Shown piece after piece: positions 1 to 7,151 of a stretch of DNA of 11,486 bases. The position numbers and the translations under genes are program-made. The DNA is from Acidobacteriaceae bacterium (GTDB lineage Bacteria > Acidobacteriota > Terriglobia > Bryobacterales > Bryobacteraceae), in NCBI GenBank assembly GCA_019246575.1, contig JAFAQG010000914.1, positions 1-11,486 of the forward strand, read 5' to 3'. Under the pieces are notes generated by a model. That model searched no databases. It worked only from the letters and a program-made list of their open reading frames with translations, and was not told the origin of the DNA. Numbering within the stretch: position 1 is the stretch's first letter; the number at the start of each line of letters is the position of its first letter.

Positions 1-424
1 TCGCGCTCGCAACGCTGCCGAGCAGCACATACGAGCATGCCGGGCCAGCGTGTCGGTCCAGCAGTTCCGCGGCTCTGAGCAGAGCATCGCGGTAAGCGCG
101 GTTGTCCTCGTGTACAGGTACAGTCGCAATGGCTTCGAGTTGCTCCATCGCGACAGGCGTTTCGGGAGGAACCAAACCCGCGCCCGGGACAATCACAAGT
201 CTCGGAGGAACACCCGGAGGGGCTGCGCGGAATACTTCGGCATACGCCATTTTGCCGCGAAAATACAGGCCGCTAATAAACGTGTAGATCTGCCCGATGG
301 TTGCCGTGCCTTGCCGCAGCTTAACCGCAAGATCGAAGCTTGCCTGCTCCCGCAGCAGCATCGAGTATCGCGGTCCGCCGGCTTTGGCGGGCGACAGGAG
401 GAAGACGCGAGGACGTTCACTCAC
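1..424 (-). CDS. Conserved hypothetical protein, 5' part only (runs off left edge)
   Basis: An open frame on the minus strand starts at a GTG (424-422) and stays open for 141 codons to the window edge, so the C-terminus is missing. The start codon overlaps the TGA stop of the GH2 gene (GTGA), the classic arrangement for translational coupling, so the two genes are very likely co-transcribed. The protein begins MSERPRVFLLSPAKAGGPR and contains IYTFISGLYFRGKMAYAEVF (about residues 48-67), then a VIVPGAGLVPPETPV stretch, and LLGSVAS near the cut. There is no signal peptide or membrane segment, so it looks cytoplasmic. The pattern (FLLSPA, SGLYFRGKLAYA, GL.PP.TP, LLGS.A) matches my memory of a conserved bacterial protein family of unknown function; no catalytic role can be assigned. 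That the frame uses sensible amino-acid composition while the overlapping frames are Arg/Ser-rich supports it as the real coding frame. Confidence 0.75.
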   Translation of the reverse strand, partial: MSERPRVFLLSPAKAGGPRYSMLLREQASFDLAVKLRQGTATIGQIYTFISGLYFRGKMAYAEVFRAAPPGVPPRLVIVPGAGLVPPETPVAMEQLEAIATVPVHEDNRAYRDALLRAAELLDRHAGPACSYVLLGSVASA

Positions 425-2805
425 GGAAGTAACGGATGATGTTCGCTCGCAGGCACTGCCAAAACCTCAACTTGCGATCCGACGAGGCCGGGCGCACTTG
501 CGCCTACCACGATGGTTCCGGCCGGAGCCGTGGCACGGACGATCGCGATACACCGCCCGTGATACGCGTGGCGCTGCGATGCTTGGAACGGCTCAATACT
601 CGCGATATCGCCGTTGTCGACGGCAGCAATTACGCCCGGTCCACCAAGGTTGAATGTCACCAGATCGTTTGCACTCGGGACCATAATTCCGCTGTTGTCG
701 GTAACGGTCGCACTCACATACGAAACGTCGTTCCATTCCGGAGATAGTCGCGCGCGGTCAACACTTAATCCAACCCGGCTGGGTTTGCCCGCTGTTCGAA
801 GTTCCTCGCTCGCGTTCGTGTCGCGGCACGCCGCTCGAATTGTCCCTGGCTCAAACTTCACCCGCCACTCGCGACCCGAAGCATCCCAACGCAACGATTG
901 GCGCCCCAGCGATCGACCGTTTACGATCAACTCGATGTCGCGACAATTACTGTACACATCCACGATTTCGTCATGCGGTGACAGATTACGAGGCGTCCAG
1001 TCGGCAAATTCTGTCTGACGGTACTGAAACGGCACGGCTTCATAACCCGGGTCGATGGGCGTTACAGCATCTGTCCCGGTGCGGCGAACGATATGGACGA
1101 CGGGCTTGCTTGACCACCAACTCTCGCGCTGCAAGCCGCGTGGGTGCGGATAACCGGTGCGATCGAGTAGTCCGGAACCCTCCGAGATGACGGGCCAATG
1201 GTGCGATTCGCCCAGATAATCAATCCCCGACCAAAGGAACTGCCCCGAATAGGGCGGGTTATCGCGTAAGGCAAGCCATACTTTGCGGTCGTGACCGTTT
1301 TCCGTGCCCACGATTTTCCGGGTGGGCTTGGCAGCATGGGCGGCGAGAATCTCGTTCTCGCGATAATTCTGACCGATGACGTCGAGCATATCCGCAAGCC
1401 CGTCCTCGTAATCGTGACTGGCATTGGGTCGGAACAGCGCCTGCGTCACAGGCCGCGTCGGGTCATATTGATGAAAGGTATCCAGCAGTCCGCGAAGAAT
1501 CTCCTTGGCAAGCTCCGCCTTTGGAGTGTCATGGATCTCATTTCCAGCGCTGTAGAGAACGACGCTTGGGTGATTGCGGTCGCGAAGCACTGTATCCCGC
1601 TCGTCCGTGCGCGACCATTCCTTGAAATACAGATGATAGTCATACGGATTCTTTGCCACCGTCCAACAGTCGAACATCTCGTCCATGATGAGGAAGCCCA
1701 TCCGGTCGCAGAGGTCTAAGAATTCGGGCGCGAACGGATTGTGCGCCGTACGAATTGCATTCACGCCGAGCGATTTCAGAATCTCGAGACGGCGCTGCCA
1801 CGCGCGCATGGGAACAGCGGTCCCGAGCCCGCCCGCATCGCCATGAATTGCCACGCCCAGCAGCTTGAAATTTCTGCCGTTCATCCAGAATCCCGTTCCG
1901 GCATCGAAGTGAAATTCGCGGATGCCGAATCGTGTAGTTTCGTCGTCGACCGTTTGAGCCTCGCAGAGAACACGAGCCACCAGCGTATAAAGCACAGGAT
2001 TCTTGAGTTCCCACAGTTCGGGGGAATCGACTGCGATGTCCTGCTCGAAAGAACTCGTCCGATTCGCTGCGACAGTCTGCCGAACCGTGTCCACTGTCTG
2101 TAGGATGCGCCCGTTCGGCGCGATAATTGCGAACTCTACTCGCACATCGTGGCCGGCACCGGATTGATTGACAATCCTGGTCTTCACGTGGATAGTTGCA
2201 TGCTGCGCGCTGACTTGCGGGGTCGATACGAAAGTCGCCCAGTGATCCACATGCACCGGATCGGTGATAACGAGGCGCACATGCCTGTAGATCCCGGCCC
2301 CTGCGTACCACCGAGATGCAGGTTGAGCTGAGTTATCCGCGCGCACGGCGAGCACGTTTGACTCCGCGTTGCCGAATTTCAAATGGCCCGTCAGCTCGTA
2401 ACGAAAGCTGACATACCCGTAGGGCCGCCTTCCCAGGTGTGTGCCGTTGATCCAAACGTCACTATTTGCCATGACGCCGTCGAAATCGATGAAGACGCGC
2501 CGCTCGGCAAAGCTCCGCGGTAGGGAGAAGTGCTTGCGATACCAACCCACACCTGCGGGAAGAAACGCGCCCGCGCCCCCGGTTGGATTATTGGGGTCGA
2601 ACGGTCCTTCGATGCTCCAGTCATGGGGAACGTTCCGTGATCGCCAGCCGTGATCGTCGAAATCGGGCTGCTCCGCACCCGGCGCGTCCGCCTTCAGAAA
2701 CAGCCACCCGGCGTCGAAGCTCTGGATGATGCGAGCATTCGGTTCCGCAGCGAACCCGGGGTGCAGACAGAACACAAGACAAAGTACCGCAGCGTAACCT
2801 CGCAT
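421..2805 (-). CDS. Secreted glycoside hydrolase family 2 (beta-galactosidase type)
   Basis: Predicted exo-acting retaining beta-glycosidase that removes terminal beta-linked sugars (galactose most likely; glucuronide or mannoside cannot be excluded). Numbering from the ATG at 2805 (794 aa): signal peptide 1-20 (MRGYAAVLCLVFCLHPGFAA), so exported. An N-terminal jelly-roll sugar-binding domain follows (GVGWYRKHFSLP at 85-96, GAGIYRHVRL near 170), then an Ig-like domain about 183-294. The TIM barrel covers about 297-575 with GVAIHGDAG, IRTAHNPF, and YSAGNEIHD, whose Glu 423 is the expected acid/base; Glu 502 in VGTENGH is the expected nucleophile. The C-terminus has a DUF4982-like beta domain (about 610-670) and a GH2 C-terminal domain-5/invasin-like beta domain (675-785). 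An in-frame ATG at 2868 would add 21 residues before the signal peptide; I prefer 2805 because it gives a normal signal sequence, though neither start has a strong ribosome site. It lies downstream of the 2914-3675 gene and is stop-start coupled to the next one. Confidence 0.9.
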   Translation of the reverse strand: MRGYAAVLCLVFCLHPGFAAEPNARIIQSFDAGWLFLKADAPGAEQPDFDDHGWRSRNVPHDWSIEGPFDPNNPTGGAGAFLPAGVGWYRKHFSLPRSFAERRVFIDFDGVMANSDVWINGTHLGRRPYGYVSFRYELTGHLKFGNAESNVLAVRADNSAQPASRWYAGAGIYRHVRLVITDPVHVDHWATFVSTPQVSAQHATIHVKTRIVNQSGAGHDVRVEFAIIAPNGRILQTVDTVRQTVAANRTSSFEQDIAVDSPELWELKNPVLYTLVARVLCEAQTVDDETTRFGIREFHFDAGTGFWMNGRNFKLLGVAIHGDAGGLGTAVPMRAWQRRLEILKSLGVNAIRTAHNPFAPEFLDLCDRMGFLIMDEMFDCWTVAKNPYDYHLYFKEWSRTDERDTVLRDRNHPSVVLYSAGNEIHDTPKAELAKEILRGLLDTFHQYDPTRPVTQALFRPNASHDYEDGLADMLDVIGQNYRENEILAAHAAKPTRKIVGTENGHDRKVWLALRDNPPYSGQFLWSGIDYLGESHHWPVISEGSGLLDRTGYPHPRGLQRESWWSSKPVVHIVRRTGTDAVTPIDPGYEAVPFQYRQTEFADWTPRNLSPHDEIVDVYSNCRDIELIVNGRSLGRQSLRWDASGREWRVKFEPGTIRAACRDTNASEELRTAGKPSRVGLSVDRARLSPEWNDVSYVSATVTDNSGIMVPSANDLVTFNLGGPGVIAAVDNGDIASIEPFQASQRHAYHGRCIAIVRATAPAGTIVVGASAPGLVGSQVEVLAVPASEHHPLLP

Positions 2806-2913
2806 CAGATTCAGGATACGGCGGTCGATTCGGCCATCATCACTCGGTCCAGTGATGATGGTACGCATCCTAAAACCGCGTCATCCTGAGCCCAGAGACC
2901 CCATCTTTGAAAA

Positions 2914-3675
2914 TCACAGGGACCGCTGCGAACCTTTCTGTCCATTCCGGTGCAGCAACTTGTGATAGATATCCGGCGAAAATTCTTTGAGCATATTGGC
3001 CACTCCGTCCACCCCCAGCTGGATTCCGAGCTTCACCAACGCGTCTCCCGCGTCGCGATTTTCCGGATAGTATGCATTAGAGATCGCAACCGCCGTTGCA
3101 TTGCCCGCCACCTCCGAATAGTTCAATTGCGAGCCGCCGCTGTCCCTGTGGGTCCAGAAAAGCTGGCCGATGGAATACCCGGCCCTCGACCAAGCCGTGC
3201 CCGTCCCTTTTCTGAAATACCGCGGATCCTGGCGAAGCAGCGAGGGATAGATCGCTTCCGTCATAAAATCGCCGATCACGAAATCGGCATAGGAGGTTGC
3301 GAGGTAGTGGGCGTAAGCACCGACGCCATCTCCGAAGGACGGATTGGATCGTGAAACCTGTGCCTGACCTCCGAATGCTGCGCCCAGGATGAAAGTTCCC
3401 CGATCGAACGAATCCTGGGCTGCAATCTTGAACTTTTGGCTTGCTGTGAGCGGTTCGTAATTAACGAGCGTCGGGAATGTACGGTAATTGGGAATGATTC
3501 CGAAGATTCGTTTGACCTCCGGTTCGGGCGGATTTGCGCCGGGGTGTGGAACTGTCTCGTTTGTAGCGCCGGGTATCGGCGGATTTTCCGATTTGGGCGG
3601 CTGACAAAGGGACGAAGACGAGACGAATAAGCAGCTAAATGTAAGCCAGAATGCTGAGGCCATAGGGAAAGTCAT
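2914..3675 (-). CDS. Secreted/outer-membrane-associated acidobacterial protein of unknown function
   Basis: A 253-residue protein with an N-terminal hydrophobic segment (residues 6-24, WLTFSCLFVSSSSLC) followed by a Pro-rich stretch (27-53), which fits Sec export. There is no proper lipobox because a Leu precedes the Cys. The mature part has motifs IFGIIPNYRTF (57-67), LTASQKFKIAAQDSFD (76-91), ADFVIGDFMTEAIYPSLLRQDPRYFRKG (130-157), SEVAGNATAVAISNAYYP (187-204) and LGIQLGVDGVANMLKEFSPDI (216-236). I recall this pattern (PNYRT, DPRYFR.G.G, NAYYP, KEF.PDI) from a paralogous family abundant in Acidobacteria, usually annotated hypothetical or outer-membrane beta-barrel; that is memory, not a search. 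The gene begins the minus-strand cluster and is followed 108 bases later (45 if the longer GH2 start is used) by the secreted GH2 enzyme, so a cell-envelope role linked to glycan use is an inference only. The ATG at 3675 has only a weak upstream GAG-type ribosome site. Confidence 0.8.
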   Translation of the reverse strand: MTFPMASAFWLTFSCLFVSSSSLCQPPKSENPPIPGATNETVPHPGANPPEPEVKRIFGIIPNYRTFPTLVNYEPLTASQKFKIAAQDSFDRGTFILGAAFGGQAQVSRSNPSFGDGVGAYAHYLATSYADFVIGDFMTEAIYPSLLRQDPRYFRKGTGTAWSRAGYSIGQLFWTHRDSGGSQLNYSEVAGNATAVAISNAYYPENRDAGDALVKLGIQLGVDGVANMLKEFSPDIYHKLLHRNGQKGSQRSL

Positions 3676-3748
3676 TCGTTCTCAGATTTATCTGACGCGA
3701 GGAGTATGCGCATAGATCCTACTTTGTTCCTGACGAGTTTCGAGCATT
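3676..3748. promoter_or_regulatory. Divergent intergenic region with 10-bp palindrome
   Basis: This 73-base gap separates the minus-strand cluster from the plus-strand PaaK-like gene, so it should carry divergent promoters. It contains a perfect 10-base palindrome, TATGCGCATA, at 3705-3714. No convincing -35/-10 pair is visible on either strand. The palindrome could be an operator half or chance; the promoter role is inferred from gene orientation only. Confidence 0.3.
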
Positions 3749-4339
3749 ATGCGTCTCGGTCCGCACGTACTCCGCCATCCGAAGCTGCCCGTTCCGGGCT
3801 GTGCGAAGGTTCGGATTGCCCAGCTTTCGGCAACCGCGACATTCGATGGTGTCGGTCTTTTCCCCCCGCCGCGCTGGAAAGATCTCCAGGCGTACGCGCC
3901 TAACGTCCTCGTGGGCTCTGCTGCCGAGCTTCAGCGCCTAGTCGAGCGCATGGATCTGCGGACCGTCGACCTGACTACCGTCGACCATTCCATCTTCATC
4001 GTTACTCAACTCGGGGACAAGCCCGTAACCGATGTGTTCAGGGTCGTTTTGTGGCAACGGTTCGGCGTGCCCGTTTTCGAACTGTATACGGATGCGGCCG
4101 GCACGTTGCTTGCCCGCGAATGCGAGGCGCAGGACGGATGGCACGTTGAGCCGGGAGTGCGGTTCTCCGCGTATAAACGCCAGCTGGTGCTTCATGCGGG
4201 CGACACGGCAATCCGAACGGGTCTAACCCGGTACCTTGAAAACCAGCCATGCCCTTGCGGCCGCAGTGGCCTGCGCATAATGGCCATTGAACCATCCGTA
4301 GTGGAAGAAACTGAATCTTTGCTCGCGGCCACCGCATAA
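3749..4339 (+). CDS. Small PaaK-like protein (partial phenylacetate-CoA ligase fold), function unknown
   Basis: A 196-residue cytoplasmic protein without signal peptide or membrane segment. It resembles only part of phenylacetate-CoA ligase (PaaK, ANL adenylating superfamily): YAPNVLVGSAAELQRLVE (49-66) looks like the PaaK segment that reads 'PDVI..TPSYLL.L'. IVTQLGDKPVTDVFRVVLWQRFGVPVFELYTDAAGTLLARECEAQDGWHVEP (84-135) parallels its 'lGiea.diYGltE..g...eC....G.Hi.ed' region. The terminal TGLTRYLENQPCPCGRSGLRI (157-177) parallels its 'GRTHRRI'-type CPCGR motif. The phosphate-binding loop and the C-terminal lysine domain of the ANL family are missing, so full adenylation activity is unlikely; it may be a degenerate, binding or regulatory relative. 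It stands alone on the plus strand, convergent with hppA. The chosen ATG has a poor ribosome site; a different-frame ATG at 3706 lies upstream, leaving open a frameshifted or longer N-terminus. Confidence 0.6.
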   Translation: MRLGPHVLRHPKLPVPGCAKVRIAQLSATATFDGVGLFPPPRWKDLQAYAPNVLVGSAAELQRLVERMDLRTVDLTTVDHSIFIVTQLGDKPVTDVFRVVLWQRFGVPVFELYTDAAGTLLARECEAQDGWHVEPGVRFSAYKRQLVLHAGDTAIRTGLTRYLENQPCPCGRSGLRIMAIEPSVVEETESLLAATA

Positions 4340-4381
4340 GAACTTCTCTGCGGTAAGGCATGAACGTGTGCCGCGGTTAAG

Positions 4382-6925
4382 TTAAGGTACGGACACGGTC
4401 GGCACTTCGGCAGTGGTTGCCACTTCTGCGGTCGCGATTCTCATTCCGTAGAACGATCGCCACACAAACACCATCGCGATCAGTAGAAAAATTCCCGCCA
4501 GCAGCCAGCTCAACGCCGAGCCGTGCTCGCCCGACAACGATACCGCCAATTCGACGGCCAGCAATCCGAATAAGGTCGTGAACTTGATAATCGGATTCAT
4601 CGCAACGGACGACGTGTCCTTGAACGGATCGCCAACCGTGTCCCCGACCACCGTTGCGTCGTGCAGGTCAGTGCCCTTTTGCTTAAGCTCGGTTTCTACA
4701 ATCTTCTTCGCGTTGTCCCAGGCCCCGCCTGCATTCGCCATAAAGATTGCCTGATACAGCCCGAATAACGCGATCGAGATGAGATATCCAATAAAGAAGT
4801 ACGGTTCCACGAACGCGAACGCCAGGGTGGCGAAGAAAACACACAGGAAGATATTGAACATACCCTTCTGTGCGTAGCGTGTGCATATCTCCACCACCTT
4901 CACACTGTCTTCTTGTGAAGCCTTGGTAACGCCTTCTAGCCTGATGTTTGCCTTGATGAACTCGACCGCACGGTACGCGCCCGTTGTGACCGCCTGCGTC
5001 GATGCCCCGGTAAACCAGTAAATCATTGAGCCTCCGGTGATAAGACCGAGCAGGAATGGCGGATGAAGAATCGAGAGATTCGAAAGCAGATCCGGCCGCA
5101 ATCCGTGTGTCAACGCAACCACGATCGAAAAGATCATGGTTGTGGCGCCCACGACAGCGGTACCGATCAACACAGGCTTCGCAGTCGCCTTAAACGTGTT
5201 CCCCGCGCCGTCGTTCTGTTCGAGATTGTCCTTGGCGCGCTCGAAATCGACACGGAAGCCGAAAGAACTTTCAAGATCGCGTTCGATGCCGGGAATTTGC
5301 TCGATTGTCGAGAGCTCGTAGATCGATTGAGCGTTGTCCGTTACCGGGCCGTACGAATCGACTGCGATCGTTACCGGACCCATTCCAAGAAACCCAAATG
5401 CCACTAAGCCGAACGCAAACACGGACGGCGCAACCATGAGAGTGCCCAGACCGGCCGTGCTTACCCCGTAAGCCGCCGCCATCAAGCTGAGAATCGCAAT
5501 TCCCAACCAGTAGGCGCTCATATTTCCCGCGACGAAACCCGAGAGGATATTCAGCGAAGCGCCTCCTTCGCGCGACGAGCTTACGATTTCCCGAACGTGA
5601 CGCGATTCGGTGGACGTAAATACCTTCACCAGTTCGGGAATTACGGCTCCGGCGAGCGTACCGCAGGTAATTACGGTCGAAAGCTTCCACCAGAGCGTAG
5701 TGTCGCCGCCGAGATCCGGAATCATCGCATAGGAAACGATGTAAGTGGCCACGATCGACACAATCGAGGTCAGCCAGACCAGAGTTGTAAGTGGCGCCTC
5801 GAAGTTCATTCGGTCTACGTCTCGATAGCGCGCCTTCGCGATTGCACCGTTTATCAGATACGAGAGGCCGGAAGAGACGACCATCATCACGCGCATCGCG
5901 AAGATCCAAACCAGAAGCTGGCTCTGAACAATTGGGCTCTTCACCGCCAGCACAATAAACGAGATCAGCGCTACTCCGGTAACACCGTACGTCTCGAACC
6001 CGTCTGCGCTGGGACCCACCGAATCACCCGCGTTGTCGCCTGTACAATCGGCGATAACACCGGGGTTACGCGCATCGTCTTCCTTTATCTTGAAAACGAT
6101 CTTCATCAGGTCCGCGCCGATGTCGGCGATCTTAGTGAAGATCCCGCCGGCCACGCGCAGGGCTGCCGCGCCCAAAGATTCGCCGATTGCGAAGCCGATG
6201 AAGCATGGGCCCGAGTAGTCGTGCGGAATGAAAAGAAGGATGAACATCATAATCACCAGCTCGACGCTGATGAGCAGCATGCCAATGCTCATCCCGGCCC
6301 GGAGGGGAATGTCATAACACGGATACGGCTTCCCGCCCAGGCTGGCAAACGCAGCGCGAGAATTCGCAAACGTATTCACGCGAATGCCGAACCACGCGAC
6401 CCCTGAGCTTCCGCAGATCCCGATAATACTGAACGCCAAGATGATCAGGACCTTAGTTGTCCCGAAGTGCTCCAGATATCCGAAGTAAAAGACAATTACC
6501 GTGCCGATGAAGATCTCGAGCACAATAAGGAACTTGGCTTGTGCGACTAGGTAGGCTTTGCAGGTCGCATAGATCAACTCGGAGACCTCGAGCATCGATC
6601 TATGTACGGGCATATTTTTGAGCTGGTAGTAAATAACCAGCCCGAACAAGAGCCCGAGAGCAACAACAATCAACCCATATAACAGCAACGAACGTCCGTC
6701 AATGATTCCACCGAAGAACGTCGATTGGCTGAGATCCGGTAACAGTAATCTCGCCTCGCCGCCAGTTTCGCTTGGCGTCTGTTGCGCGAACAAGCTCGCC
6801 GGATTCATTACCAGGACGGCGGCCGCGACTAACCAGCCAGCTATAAGCGAGGCGCTCCGCGATGCGCTCGCCGCGGCATCCGAAGCCGGCGAGCTATCTT
6901 GTCTGAAACGGGTTGAAACAAACAC
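4382..6925 (-). CDS. hppA: Membrane-bound proton/sodium-translocating pyrophosphatase
   Basis: Integral-membrane pyrophosphatase: hydrolyses cytosolic PPi and uses the energy to pump H+ and/or Na+ out across the membrane. Recognisable family motifs: EDDARNPGVIAD (282-293), DCTGDNAGDSVG (293-304, the Mg-PPi acidic cluster), DSYGPVTDNA (523-532), MANAGGAWDNAKK (729-741) and GDTVGDPFKDT (761-771). At least a dozen strongly hydrophobic segments are visible. GNTFKAT (575-581) carries Lys 579 where K+-dependent enzymes carry Ala (GNTTAA), which is the signature of K+-independent H+-pumps; the ion specificity is otherwise not decidable by eye. At 847 aa it is longer than many family members; the extra N-terminus includes a signal-like hydrophobic stretch (about 24-47, ending LFAQQ). 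The start is GTG at 6925, with an AGGAGG box at 6942-6937, 11 bases upstream, a slightly long spacing. Single-gene unit, divergent from the S9 hydrolase and convergent with the PaaK-like gene. Confidence 0.97.
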   Translation of the reverse strand: MFVSTRFRQDSSPASDAAASASRSASLIAGWLVAAAVLVMNPASLFAQQTPSETGGEARLLLPDLSQSTFFGGIIDGRSLLLYGLIVVALGLLFGLVIYYQLKNMPVHRSMLEVSELIYATCKAYLVAQAKFLIVLEIFIGTVIVFYFGYLEHFGTTKVLIILAFSIIGICGSSGVAWFGIRVNTFANSRAAFASLGGKPYPCYDIPLRAGMSIGMLLISVELVIMMFILLFIPHDYSGPCFIGFAIGESLGAAALRVAGGIFTKIADIGADLMKIVFKIKEDDARNPGVIADCTGDNAGDSVGPSADGFETYGVTGVALISFIVLAVKSPIVQSQLLVWIFAMRVMMVVSSGLSYLINGAIAKARYRDVDRMNFEAPLTTLVWLTSIVSIVATYIVSYAMIPDLGGDTTLWWKLSTVITCGTLAGAVIPELVKVFTSTESRHVREIVSSSREGGASLNILSGFVAGNMSAYWLGIAILSLMAAAYGVSTAGLGTLMVAPSVFAFGLVAFGFLGMGPVTIAVDSYGPVTDNAQSIYELSTIEQIPGIERDLESSFGFRVDFERAKDNLEQNDGAGNTFKATAKPVLIGTAVVGATTMIFSIVVALTHGLRPDLLSNLSILHPPFLLGLITGGSMIYWFTGASTQAVTTGAYRAVEFIKANIRLEGVTKASQEDSVKVVEICTRYAQKGMFNIFLCVFFATLAFAFVEPYFFIGYLISIALFGLYQAIFMANAGGAWDNAKKIVETELKQKGTDLHDATVVGDTVGDPFKDTSSVAMNPIIKFTTLFGLLAVELAVSLSGEHGSALSWLLAGIFLLIAMVFVWRSFYGMRIATAEVATTAEVPTVSVP

Positions 6926-6936
6926 TGTTATCCAAT

Positions 6937-6942
6937 CCTCCT
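6937..6942 (-). promoter_or_regulatory. Ribosome binding site of hppA
   Basis: Perfect AGGAGG on the minus strand, 11 bases before the GTG at 6925. No ATG, GTG or TTG in a usable position lies closer, and in-frame upstream codons are not start codons, so this box decides the GTG start. Confidence 0.75.
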
Positions 6943-6950
6943 GTTTTTAG

Positions 6951-6984
6951 GGGACAGCGCGACAGGTCGGTCCGGCAGTGTCCC
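6951..6984 (-). other. Inverted repeat in the hppA leader
   Basis: GGGACA (6951-6956) and TGTCCC (6979-6984) can pair as a 6-bp stem with a 22-base loop in the hppA leader RNA, nine bases before the Shine-Dalgarno box. It is not followed by a U-run, so it is not an intrinsic terminator. Possible leader hairpin or operator; could be chance. Confidence 0.25.
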
Positions 6985-7151
6985 ACGGCAGCCACCGGAA
7001 CTTACAAGATAGCGCAAAGGGCGAGGCCGGCCGACGCCAGACAGCAAGAAACCCGTTCCTCTTCTGTCACCGCCTTGGGGATATCTTCAATATGGACGCG
7101 GAGGTCTAGACGTAACTGTGACATTTCCGACGGGCGCTATCCTTTGAAAGC

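Noticed and set aside
193..420. Minus-strand open frame of 75 codons opposite the left edge
   Set aside because: Cys/Arg/Ser-rich composition; it is an alternate frame of the gene beginning at 424, which is the sensible frame.
4340..4381. Possible bidirectional terminator between convergent genes
   Set aside because: Only a 4-bp GGCA/TGCC stem without a T-run; too weak to call.
5271..6406. Large open frames on both strands (212 and 269 codons) inside hppA
   Set aside because: Overlap a gene with unmistakable family motifs; composition typical of shadow frames.
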